Assembly (NCBI GenBank): GCA_024279575.1
Contig: JAJRRJ010000197.1
Location: 1 to 21,425 of the forward strand
Length of the DNA stretch: 21,425 nucleotides
Reading direction: 5' to 3'
DNA from: Alphaproteobacteria bacterium
Lineage (GTDB): Bacteria > Pseudomonadota > Alphaproteobacteria > Rhizobiales > Devosiaceae
Below the pieces are notes generated by a model. The model saw only the letters and a list, made by a program, of their open reading frames with translations, was not told the DNA's origin and ran no database searches. Position numbers and translations under genes: made by a program. Below, piece after piece: positions 6,979 to 13,730 of the stretch (position 1 is the stretch's first letter; the number at the start of each line of letters is the position of its first letter).

Positions 6979-8717
6979 TGATCATCTTCCTGTTGTTCAT
7001 TTTTGTTTATGGTATTAAGCGGTGTCACTTTTTCCAGTTTGGCACCGGGAAATATCTCCAAAATTGCCTGAACCAATGGCTCATTTCGGGCAGCTGAGAA
7101 AAGTGCAGCTACTTTTGCTTCTTTGTTTTCACGCAATGTGGGAACCTGGGCTTGTAAACCCTCAGTATCAGGGCTTGAAACACTGATTAGCCAATTCTTT
7201 CCCGTCCAGGCTTTAAGACGCGCTGAAAGGGTTGAAACAATTGCACGATCGGCCTTGTCTGTCAGGGCTATTTCGATTTTTCCCGGCTCAAAACTTAGCG
7301 GGCGAATATCTGATTCAAGGGCAAGCTTTACCAGCATGTCACGTTTTTGCCCGGCCAGCGCCACCAGATCGGCAAATGTTTTTGGCATCGGCAAGTTGTT
7401 TTCAGTGGCCTGTGGCGCATTGAGTGATCTGGCTGAAACCGTGGTGCGCATGGCATCAACCGGCGCCACAAGACCAAGGTTTTTGGTGCCTTGGGGCGAA
7501 TGGGATTTTGCACCCGCAGCTGAGGGGGGCGAAGCGTCAGCGGAATTTGTCTGGGCTGACAGTTTTTCAATCAACTCGTCAGGGGTGGGCAAATCTGCGG
7601 CGTGGGCCAACCGGATCAGCACCATTTCAAGGGCTTGAATGGCATCAGAGCTTTGAGCGATTTCATTCAAACCGGTGTGTAAAATCTGCCAGGTACGGGT
7701 CAATACGCGCATGTTGAGTTTGCCCGCCAGAACCGCTCCGCGTTCGCGTTCATCAGGGGTGAGCGAGGGGTCATCAGCGGTGGTTGCCACCACTTTGAGG
7801 CGCGTTACAAGATGGGTGAACTGAGCCAGATCCGCCCCAATAGCCTGCGGGTCAGTACCGGCGTCATAAAGGGTTCGGGTGATTTGAAGTGCCTGTGCAA
7901 TCTGGCCACTGAGCAACGCCTCAAACAAATCAATTGAAAGCGAGCGATCAGCCAGCCCCAGCATGTCGCGCACCGAGTTTATTTCAATCTTACCATCCCC
8001 ATGGGCAATGGCCTGATCGGTGAGTGAGAGGCAATCACGTACCGACCCCTCTCCGGCGCGTACGATCATTGACAAAGCGTCAGGTTCGAATTCAATTTTT
8101 TCCTTTCCCAACAACTCAACCAAAAAGGCAGTCATGACCTCAGGGGTAATACGGCGCAAGTCAAACCGCTGGCAACGGGACAATACCGTGACGGGCACTT
8201 TACGAATTTCGGTCGTGGCGAAAATAAACTTCACATAGGGGGGCGGCTCTTCAAGGGTCTTGAGCAGGCCGTTAAACGCCTGTTTGGAAAGCATATGTAC
8301 TTCATCGATAATATACACTTTATAGCGTGCAGAAGCGGGAGCGTATTTTACTGAATCTATGATTTCGCGAATATCACCAATGCCTGTGTTTGATGCGGCA
8401 TCCATCTCAATGACATCCACATGACGCCCCTCAATGATGGCCTGACAATGAATGCCGGGCTTCTCAATGTTCAGGCGCGGAATTTTGCCGTTGTCATCTT
8501 CGTAATTGAAGGCTCGGGCGAGAATGCGCGCGGTGGTGGTTTTGCCCACTCCGCGCACGCCGGTCAAAATAAAAGCATGGTGAATACGGTTGGCTTTGAA
8601 GGCGTTGGAAAAGGTCTGCACCATGGCGTCCTGACCGATCAGGGCAGAAAAATCCAACGGGCGATATTTTCGTGCCAGAACCAGATAGGGTTCGGCCATA
8701 TTTTGGGCGTCTGACAT
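6975..8717 (-). CDS. dnaX: DNA polymerase III subunit gamma/tau
   Basis: Clamp-loader ATPase of the DNA polymerase III holoenzyme. 580 residues, slightly short for alphaproteobacterial DnaX. AAA+ core: Walker A GVRGVGKT (53-60), Walker B VYIIDEVHML (134-143), sensor-1 ATTE (167-170), and SRC arginine finger (R181). Domain III follows to about residue 360. A low-complexity Ala/Ser linker covers about 390-450, and the C-terminal tau domain contacts the polymerase. The four-cysteine zinc module found in E. coli DnaX is reduced to a single C91 in GIHCQAIIEGRHVDV, as I recall in other Alphaproteobacteria, so this is a lineage trait, not damage. I saw no convincing slippery heptamer for a gamma frameshift. 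The SRP RNA gene lies just upstream on the same strand. Confidence 0.97.
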   Translation of the reverse strand: MSDAQNMAEPYLVLARKYRPLDFSALIGQDAMVQTFSNAFKANRIHHAFILTGVRGVGKTTTARILARAFNYEDDNGKIPRLNIEKPGIHCQAIIEGRHVDVIEMDAASNTGIGDIREIIDSVKYAPASARYKVYIIDEVHMLSKQAFNGLLKTLEEPPPYVKFIFATTEIRKVPVTVLSRCQRFDLRRITPEVMTAFLVELLGKEKIEFEPDALSMIVRAGEGSVRDCLSLTDQAIAHGDGKIEINSVRDMLGLADRSLSIDLFEALLSGQIAQALQITRTLYDAGTDPQAIGADLAQFTHLVTRLKVVATTADDPSLTPDERERGAVLAGKLNMRVLTRTWQILHTGLNEIAQSSDAIQALEMVLIRLAHAADLPTPDELIEKLSAQTNSADASPPSAAGAKSHSPQGTKNLGLVAPVDAMRTTVSARSLNAPQATENNLPMPKTFADLVALAGQKRDMLVKLALESDIRPLSFEPGKIEIALTDKADRAIVSTLSARLKAWTGKNWLISVSSPDTEGLQAQVPTLRENKEAKVAALFSAARNEPLVQAILEIFPGAKLEKVTPLNTINKNEQQEDDQ

Positions 8718-8790
8718 CAGCTAAGCCCCTGTAGTTGCGTAAAACGGGAGAGAATCGGTTGCTTTCATCTGCGCAGTGTAAAAGCATAGC

Positions 8791-8884
8791 GGAAGGCTGA
8801 CAACGACCCATATCAAAACTCGTTGGGGCTGCTTCCTTCCGGACCTGACCCGGTTGGCGAGAGAAATGTCCGCGCCAACCTTCC
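8791..8884 (-). ncRNA. ffs: Signal recognition particle RNA (small bacterial SRP RNA)
   Basis: On the minus strand the universally conserved domain IV core GGTCAGGTCCGGAAGGAAGC is present at about 8832-8851, with the GGAA tetraloop closed by TCC/GGA and the symmetric internal loop that binds Ffh. The ends can be placed by a terminal helix: the first 11 nt (GGAAGGUUGGC, 8884 to 8874) pair without mismatch, allowing two G-U pairs, with the last 11 nt (GUCAGCCUUCC, 8801 to 8791). This gives a 94-nt hairpin RNA, the short form without an Alu domain, as expected for Proteobacteria. With Ffh it targets ribosomes making membrane proteins to FtsY. A location upstream of dnaX agrees with other Rhizobiales. 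End positions are inferred from pairing and may be off by a few bases. Confidence 0.93.
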
Positions 8885-8890
8885 TAAGGG

Positions 8891-8920
8891 TTATTTGGGG
8901 GAAAGGGAACAAGAATGCAA
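8891..8920 (-). promoter_or_regulatory. Possible promoter of the SRP RNA gene
   Basis: On the minus strand a TTGCAT (8920-8915) and AAATAA (8896-8891) are separated by 18 bases, and the -10-like box ends 6 bases before the inferred 5' end of the SRP RNA at 8884. Spacing fits a housekeeping sigma factor promoter, and the -35 matches four of six consensus bases. The -10 is weak, as often in Alphaproteobacteria. Assignment rests on position and spacing only. Confidence 0.35.
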
Positions 8921-9005
8921 GGGGGAGAGTGCGGAACATTGTAACAATGATTGCGCGCTATGTGTTTTAATATACAGGCGGATGATACTAAGTGCGCCGT
9001 CTCCC

Positions 9006-9833
9006 CTATTTCTTCGCCGCCGGGTAAACACCCAGAACTTTGAAATAATCAGTAAAAAAGCCAAGTTCCTCAAAAGCCAGTTGCACATTTTTATCATCAG
9101 GATGGCCCCCGATATCGGCATAAAATTGGGTGGCGGTAAAGGAGCCGTCGATCATATAGCTTTCCAGCTTAAGCATATTGACGGAATTGGTGGCAAAGCC
9201 ACCCATGGCTTTATAAAGAGCGGCGGGCACGTTTCGGACCCGAAAAACAAACGTGGTTTTTACGTTATCGCCGTCGGGGCTGGTTTCTGCTTTTTCCCCT
9301 GACATGACCAAAAAACGCGTGGTATTGTGGCTGGCATCCTCAATGTTTTCCGCAATGACCTCCAGGCCATAAATATCTGCGGCAACCGTCGAGGCGATAG
9401 CGGCACGCGATTTGTCACCGAGTTCAGCAACTTCCCGGGCTGAACCTGCAGTATCAACAGAATTTATGGATTTAAGATTATTCTGCCGAATAAATTTTCG
9501 GCACTGGCCAAGGGCAACGGAAAGACTTTGTACCGATTTAATATCGGCCATCGTTGCGCCGGGCAAACCAAGCAGGTTCATTCGAATGGGCAAAAAATAC
9601 TCACCGACAATGAAAAGACCGCTTTGGGGCAAAATGTGATGAATATCTGAAATGCGCCCATAAAGGGAATTTTCCACCGGAACCACAGCAAGATCAGCGT
9701 CACCATCTTGTACCGCTGCGATGGTTTGTTCAAAAGTGACGCAGGCAAGCGTTGGAGAATCGGGAAAAAGCGCCTTGGCGGCCGCATGGCTAAAAGCCCC
9801 CAATTCGCCCTGAAAGGCTATGGTTTTTGTCAT
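9006..9833 (-). CDS. pheA: Prephenate dehydratase (monofunctional, with ACT domain)
   Basis: Decarboxylates and dehydrates prephenate to phenylpyruvate in phenylalanine synthesis. 275 residues. The periplasmic-binding-like catalytic domain (1-180) starts IAFQGELGAFSHAAA and shows VVPVENSLYGRI (51-61) and the catalytic HNTTRFLVM with the TRF triad at 172-174. The C-terminal ACT domain (about 193-272) carries VRNVPAALYKAMGGFA and LESYMIDGSFTATQFYADI. These correspond to the GALV and ESRP phenylalanine-binding regions in an altered form, so allosteric feedback by Phe is likely but not proven. No chorismate mutase domain is attached. In many Rhizobiales kdsB lies between this gene and a cytochrome c gene; here the cytochrome is divergent and kdsB is absent. 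Confidence 0.95.
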   Translation of the reverse strand: MTKTIAFQGELGAFSHAAAKALFPDSPTLACVTFEQTIAAVQDGDADLAVVPVENSLYGRISDIHHILPQSGLFIVGEYFLPIRMNLLGLPGATMADIKSVQSLSVALGQCRKFIRQNNLKSINSVDTAGSAREVAELGDKSRAAIASTVAADIYGLEVIAENIEDASHNTTRFLVMSGEKAETSPDGDNVKTTFVFRVRNVPAALYKAMGGFATNSVNMLKLESYMIDGSFTATQFYADIGGHPDDKNVQLAFEELGFFTDYFKVLGVYPAAKK

Positions 9834-9858
9834 TGTAATTTACCCCGAGTTTTGCTCT

Positions 9859-9960
9859 AGCGCGCCCTGTTCAAATTTATGCCTGTTATCCGACCTCTAT
9901 CGGGGTGAAGTCAACCGGCGCAATTAACAACAAAATGGCAAGAAGCGCGCCCTATTCAAA
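9859..9960. repeat. Direct repeat pair in the pheA-cytochrome divergent intergenic region
   Basis: The sequence AGCGCGCCCTGTTCAAA at 9859-9875 recurs as AGCGCGCCCTATTCAAA at 9944-9960, 17 bases with one mismatch, 85 bases apart start to start. Both lie in the 273-base spacer between two divergently transcribed genes, one copy 26 bases before the pheA start. They could be operator half-sites or a small duplicated remnant; nothing in the sequence decides. The rest of the spacer holds no recognisable gene. Loose promoter-like hexamers (TTGCAC at 9980 and TATACC at 10001) have non-ideal spacing, and a short hairpin TCGCC-GGGG-GGCGA lies at 10070-10083. Confidence 0.5.
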
Positions 9961-10106
9961 ATCCTTTGCGCAAAGCCTGTTGCACACACGGGCACTTGCT
10001 TATACCTTGCGCGCGTTATTGAGGGGCAAGAATCAGTTGATTAGGCTGAAAAAATGGATAAACAGGTGATCGCCGGGGGGCGAATTGAAATTTACGGAGA
10101 CACCCA

Positions 10107-11216
10107 ATGAATGCATTTGAAATAAACAAAATTGTTGGCGCCATTCTCGGCACATTGCTTTTGGTGATGGGTGTTGGGTTTCTTGCCGACACTATTTACG
10201 CACCTATAAAAGACAGGGGTGTTGGTTATGCCCTTCCTGAAGGAAATACGACCGATGGTGCTGGTGAAGAAGCTGTCGAAGTAGAGGTCGTGCCATTGGC
10301 TGTTTTGCTGGCATCTGCTTCAGCCAGCGATGGTGCGCGGGTGGCTCGAAAATGCCAGGCCTGCCATAATTTTGCTTCCGGTGAAGGTAATAAATCCGGG
10401 CCAGCGCTTTTTAATGTTGTTGGTGCTGCAATTGCTGCAAATGCAGATTTTGGATATTCCGATACTTTGCTGGAAATGAAAGCTGCTGGCGGAACCTGGA
10501 CCTATGCAGCTCTAAATGATTTCCTTGTTTCTCCAAAAGGATTTGCGCCGGGAACTAAAATGAGTTTTGCCGGTATAGGCAAAGAGCAAGATCGCGTTGA
10601 TCTGTTGGCCTACATGCAAACACAGTCTGACTCTCCTGTTCCTTTTCCTACAATAGAAACGGCTGAGGAAGCTGCACCTGTTGCTGAAGAAACAACACCT
10701 GTTGTTGAGGAAGCTGCGCCTGCTGCTGAGGAAGCTGCACCTGTTGCCGAAGAAGCTGCGCCTGTTGCTGAAGAAACAACACCTGTTGTTGAGGAAGCTG
10801 CGCCTGTTGCTGAAGAAACAACACCTGTTGTTGAGGAAGCGAGCGCGGAACCAACACTTGCTTCCCTTCTTGCCGCAGCTGATGCGGAAAAAGGCGTGCG
10901 GGTTGCGCGTAAATGTTCTGCCTGTCATGGCTTTAAGGAAGGTGATGGCAACAAAGTGGGCCCACCCCTTTATGATGTAATGGGGCGCAATCTGGGAGAA
11001 ATTCAAGGGTTCAAATACTCCGATGCACTTCTGGAAATGGGTGCTGCTGGTGAAGTATGGACGTATGAAAATATGAATGCGTTTTTGATCAAGCCGCGGG
11101 ACTATATTTCTGGAACCAAAATGAGTTTTGCAGGGTTGCGCAAAGAAGAGGATCGGGCCAACCTTATGGCTTATATGCAGACCCTTTCTGCCGATCCGGT
11201 TGCATTTCCTGAATAG
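10107..11216 (+). CDS. Membrane-anchored diheme cytochrome c with duplicated domains
   Basis: Electron-transfer protein of the CycM/cytochrome c552 type, here with two heme domains instead of one. An uncleaved N-terminal anchor spans about residues 9-29, placing the rest in the periplasm. Domain 1 (about 65-181) has CQACH (C83, C86, H87) and axial Met in GTKMSFAG (M152). Domain 2 (about 250-369) has CSACH (C270, C273, H274) and M339 in the same GTKMSFAG. The domains are clearly homologous over their whole length (VARKC, YSDxLLEM, WTY, AYMQT), so they arose by internal duplication. The linker is eight seven-residue repeats rich in Glu, Pro, Ala and Val. GGAG lies 7 bases before the ATG, and a strong terminator follows. 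Single-domain relatives are about 180 residues. It probably donates electrons to a terminal oxidase. Confidence 0.9.
   Translation: MNAFEINKIVGAILGTLLLVMGVGFLADTIYAPIKDRGVGYALPEGNTTDGAGEEAVEVEVVPLAVLLASASASDGARVARKCQACHNFASGEGNKSGPALFNVVGAAIAANADFGYSDTLLEMKAAGGTWTYAALNDFLVSPKGFAPGTKMSFAGIGKEQDRVDLLAYMQTQSDSPVPFPTIETAEEAAPVAEETTPVVEEAAPAAEEAAPVAEEAAPVAEETTPVVEEAAPVAEETTPVVEEASAEPTLASLLAAADAEKGVRVARKCSACHGFKEGDGNKVGPPLYDVMGRNLGEIQGFKYSDALLEMGAAGEVWTYENMNAFLIKPRDYISGTKMSFAGLRKEEDRANLMAYMQTLSADPVAFPE
10665..10832 (+). repeat. Eight 21-bp tandem repeats encoding an acidic Pro-rich linker
   Basis: Codons 187-242 of the cytochrome form eight consecutive heptads of two types, EEAAPVA (once EEAAPAA) and EETTPVV, partly alternating as a 42-bp unit, with a ninth partial copy. 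At DNA level the 20-base string GCTGAAGAAACAACACCTGT appears in three exact copies, pointing to recent expansion by slippage or recombination. The product would be an extended, negatively charged tether between the two heme domains. Copy number is likely variable between strains, and assembly of short reads could collapse or expand it. Confidence 0.9.
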
Positions 11217-11241
11217 AACTGATTCTGACATAGATATATTT

Positions 11242-11282
11242 GCGGGCTGCCTTTTAAAACAAAGGTAGCCCGCAATAATTTT
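11242..11282 (+). terminator. Rho-independent terminator after the cytochrome c gene
   Basis: GCGGGCTGCCTTT (11242-11254) pairs with AAAGGTAGCCCGC (11261-11273) over 13 positions with one G-U wobble. The loop is TAAAAC, followed by the T-rich tail AATAATTTT. It begins 25 bases after the cytochrome stop and ends just before the Shine-Dalgarno of the next gene, so it separates the two transcripts. Confidence 0.88.
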
Positions 11283-11294
11283 AAGGATAGCTGA

Positions 11295-12236
11295 ATGCTT
11301 CTGTTACACCTGAACACAGTGGATGAGGAATTCTGGGCAAAGCAACTGGGACGCCTGCTCCCCAACATGGGGATTGTGCGGCGAGGTGACACATTTAATG
11401 CATCAGATATTCAATATGTATTTGTGTGGAAACCCCAAAAAAATGTATTTGATGGCTTAACAAACCTGAAAGCAATTTTATCTCTGGGGGCTGGAGTTGA
11501 TGCTCTTCTGGCGCACCCAAACCTCCCCGAAAACACCCCTATTGTTCGCTTTGTCGATGATGAACTGACTCAATGTATGGGCGACTATGTGGTGGCCAAT
11601 GTGAGCATGCATCACCGTTGTTTTTCCCAATATCGCACTGATCAAAAGGCGAAAAGCTGGACCCAGTTTTTCCCGCCCCCCTCCTGGGACATACGGGTCG
11701 GTATTATGGGGCTTGGGGTTTTGGGGCAGGATGCAGCCATGCGATTGCTCGGGCTTGGGTATCAGGTTAACGGGTGGAGCCGCTCAGAAAAGACGATAAA
11801 AGGTCTGACCGGGTTTGTCGGGAAATCTGAGTTGGATATATTTTTGGCTCAAACGGACATTTTGGTAAATCTGCTGCCACTCACACCGGATACGCAAAGC
11901 ATATTAAACTATCCGCTATTTACAAAGCTTTGCCGCACCGGATTGAAGGGGGGACCGGTTCTTATCAATGCCGCGCGCGGGGGGCATCAGGTTGAGGCTG
12001 ACATCGCACGCGCCCTAACAGATGGCACACTTGGCGCTGCCAGTCTTGATGTGTTTGAAGTTGAGCCGCTCCCCAAAGACAGCCCGCTTTGGCAGATTGA
12101 AAACTGCTATATTACGCCGCACATTGCAGCCATTTCAAACCCTGAAAGTGGTGCCAGCTATTTTGCCCGGGTCATCCGTGAACATGAAAATGGCAGGCCT
12201 TTGCTCAACGTTGTGGATAATAGGCGCGGCTATTAG
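11295..12236 (+). CDS. ghrA: Glyoxylate/hydroxypyruvate reductase A-type 2-hydroxyacid dehydrogenase
   Basis: NAD(P)H-dependent reductase of the D-2-hydroxyacid dehydrogenase family, expected to reduce glyoxylate to glycolate and hydroxypyruvate to glycerate. 313 residues, matching GhrA (312 in E. coli). Substrate-binding motif LSLGAGVDALL (62-72); Rossmann nucleotide motif GIMGLGVLGQDAA (136-148); catalytic R228 in INAARGGHQVE, E257 in DVFEVEPLP and H276 in ITPHIAAIS. After the Rossmann motif comes WSRS (161-164), the pattern that favours NADPH in this subgroup. TAAGGA (11280-11285) is a good ribosome site. The gene lies directly after a terminator, so its promoter must be very short or it relies on readthrough. 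Its stop overlaps the stop of the convergent aminopeptidase. Confidence 0.9.
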   Translation: MLLLHLNTVDEEFWAKQLGRLLPNMGIVRRGDTFNASDIQYVFVWKPQKNVFDGLTNLKAILSLGAGVDALLAHPNLPENTPIVRFVDDELTQCMGDYVVANVSMHHRCFSQYRTDQKAKSWTQFFPPPSWDIRVGIMGLGVLGQDAAMRLLGLGYQVNGWSRSEKTIKGLTGFVGKSELDIFLAQTDILVNLLPLTPDTQSILNYPLFTKLCRTGLKGGPVLINAARGGHQVEADIARALTDGTLGAASLDVFEVEPLPKDSPLWQIENCYITPHIAAISNPESGASYFARVIREHENGRPLLNVVDNRRGY

Positions 12237-13582
12237 GAATAGCGCTGTTTCAACATCATATAGGCGGCGCGCATCCCCTGATCAGTGCCCCCTTCCGAAC
12301 GCCCCGGCTGCGCATTGGGCATCCAGCCATAAATATCGATATGTACCCAACGGCCTGTGTTTTTGACAAAACGCTGCAAAAACAGAGCCGCTGTTATGGA
12401 CCCGGCAAAACCCCCTGAGCTGATGTGATTAACATCGGCAATGCCCGAAGACAGGTTGGCATCATAGGGCGCCCACAAGGGCATATGCCAGAGGGGGTCA
12501 CCCCACTTCATACCCAAGTCCACCATCTGGCGGGCAAGTTCATCATCAGATGAATAGATGGGGGGTAAATCCGGCCCAAGAGCTACGCGCGCGGCACCGG
12601 TCAGGGTTGCCATATCAATTAGAATTTCAGGTTTTTCGTCAGATGCATATGAGAGGGCGTCAGCCAGAATCAGGCGCCCCTCTGCATCCGTATTGCCAAT
12701 TTCAACACTCATTCCATCCCTTGAGGGCAGAACATCACCGGGACGAAAGGAATTGCCCGCAATGGCGTTTTCAACCACCGGTAACAGGACCCGCAAGTGC
12801 AAATTAAGCCTGCCTGCAACAATTGCGCTGGCAAGACCAAGAATATTGGCAGCTCCCCCCATATCCTTTTTCATCAGCACCATGCCACTGCCAGATTTGA
12901 TATTTAATCCGCCAGTATCGAAGGTCACCCCTTTGCCAACCAATGTTACTTTTGGCGCATCTTTTTCCCCCCAACGCAATTCAAGCAATCGCGGTGCTTC
13001 ATTGCTGGCACGGCCCACCGCGTGGATCAGGGGGAAATTCTGCTTGAGCAATTTCTCCCCCACAATGGCATTGCAGGTCATTTTTCGTTTTCTGGCAAAG
13101 GCGCGAATTTCCTTTTCAAAAGCATCCGGGCCTAAATCGTTCGCAGGAATATTTATCAGGTCACGAGCGATAAAGGCCGCCTCAACCAATGCCTTGGTTT
13201 CTTCCGTTTTTCGGGGAGAGTTCAGAGTAACTCCAGGTATCCTGCTTCGGTATTTTTGAAACCGGTAAGCGCCCAGCTCAAACGCCAAGGCGGCCAAATC
13301 TGGTTCAGCTATATGGCCTTTCAGTTCATAGTTTCCTGCGGGCAATACTGCGGATGCCAGACCAAGTCTGAGGGGTATATCCCGGGAGGTATGTCCCATA
13401 CCAAATGCATAACCTGTTATATCTCCCTGACTATCAGGAAGCGGGAGCAAATGGCCCAGTTTACCTTCGAACCGATTGGCGGAAAGCCATTTTTTTTGCA
13501 GTTCGCTCAATTCCTCAGACCCCTGTTCCAACGGAGAAATGCAATATACCGGACAGGGGTGTTTTGAGGATTTTTGCCGCAT
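12233..13582 (-). CDS. M17 leucyl aminopeptidase family protein
   Basis: Cytosolic di-metal aminopeptidase that removes N-terminal residues from peptides. 449 residues, shorter than E. coli PepA (503) because of a smaller N-terminal domain. Metal ligands are K217 and D222 in GKGVTFDTGG, D240 in MKKDMGGAA, and D299 and E301 in NTDAEGRLILADAL. Catalytic K229 and R303 are also present, with spacing identical to PepA. The C-terminal part contains the family pattern GSITAALFLQRFV and WVHIDIYGW. An AAAGGA lies about 10 bases before the ATG. The stop overlaps that of ghrA. The N-terminal domain does not show an obvious DNA-binding function, so PepA-like regulatory roles should not be assumed. Confidence 0.93.
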   Translation of the reverse strand: MRQKSSKHPCPVYCISPLEQGSEELSELQKKWLSANRFEGKLGHLLPLPDSQGDITGYAFGMGHTSRDIPLRLGLASAVLPAGNYELKGHIAEPDLAALAFELGAYRFQKYRSRIPGVTLNSPRKTEETKALVEAAFIARDLINIPANDLGPDAFEKEIRAFARKRKMTCNAIVGEKLLKQNFPLIHAVGRASNEAPRLLELRWGEKDAPKVTLVGKGVTFDTGGLNIKSGSGMVLMKKDMGGAANILGLASAIVAGRLNLHLRVLLPVVENAIAGNSFRPGDVLPSRDGMSVEIGNTDAEGRLILADALSYASDEKPEILIDMATLTGAARVALGPDLPPIYSSDDELARQMVDLGMKWGDPLWHMPLWAPYDANLSSGIADVNHISSGGFAGSITAALFLQRFVKNTGRWVHIDIYGWMPNAQPGRSEGGTDQGMRAAYMMLKQRYS

Positions 13583-13662
13583 GTTTTTGCATTCCTTTGT
13601 TGAAAAAATTATACTGTAAGTAGTTTTGAAACCAGCAGGCAGGACACCCCAGAGAGGTCAAT

Positions 13663-13677
13663 TTAACCGACTGTTAG
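13663..13677 (+). promoter_or_regulatory. CtrA-like box upstream of tadD
   Basis: TTAA-CCGACTG-TTAG matches the CtrA consensus TTAA-N7-TTAA at seven of eight fixed positions. A second weaker arrangement TTAA-N7-TTGA follows at 13680-13694. The site is 54 bases before the tadD start, in the spacer between tadD and the divergent aminopeptidase. CtrA controls pilus genes in Caulobacter, so the location makes sense, but an AT-rich 15-mer with one mismatch can occur by chance. Confidence 0.35.
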
Positions 13678-13730
13678 GGTTAATGATTTATTGAAATTGG
13701 TCAATGGAAAACCAATTGGATTGTTAAACT

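Noticed and set aside
8420..8470. Loss of the zinc-binding cysteines in DnaX as a novel trait
   Set aside because: As far as I recall the single-cysteine GxHCQAI version is general in Alphaproteobacteria, so it is lineage-typical.
6975..8717. Possible programmed frameshift in dnaX producing a gamma form
   Set aside because: No in-frame A-AAA-AAG type heptamer followed by a stem-loop was found; the longest A run does not fit the slippery frame.
10512..11231. A 239-codon open frame antisense to the cytochrome c gene
   Set aside because: It is opened by the Glu/Ala/Pro codon bias of the heptad repeats; its product is a Cys/Phe/Arg-rich low-complexity string without a known fold, and the plus-strand cytochrome is unambiguous.
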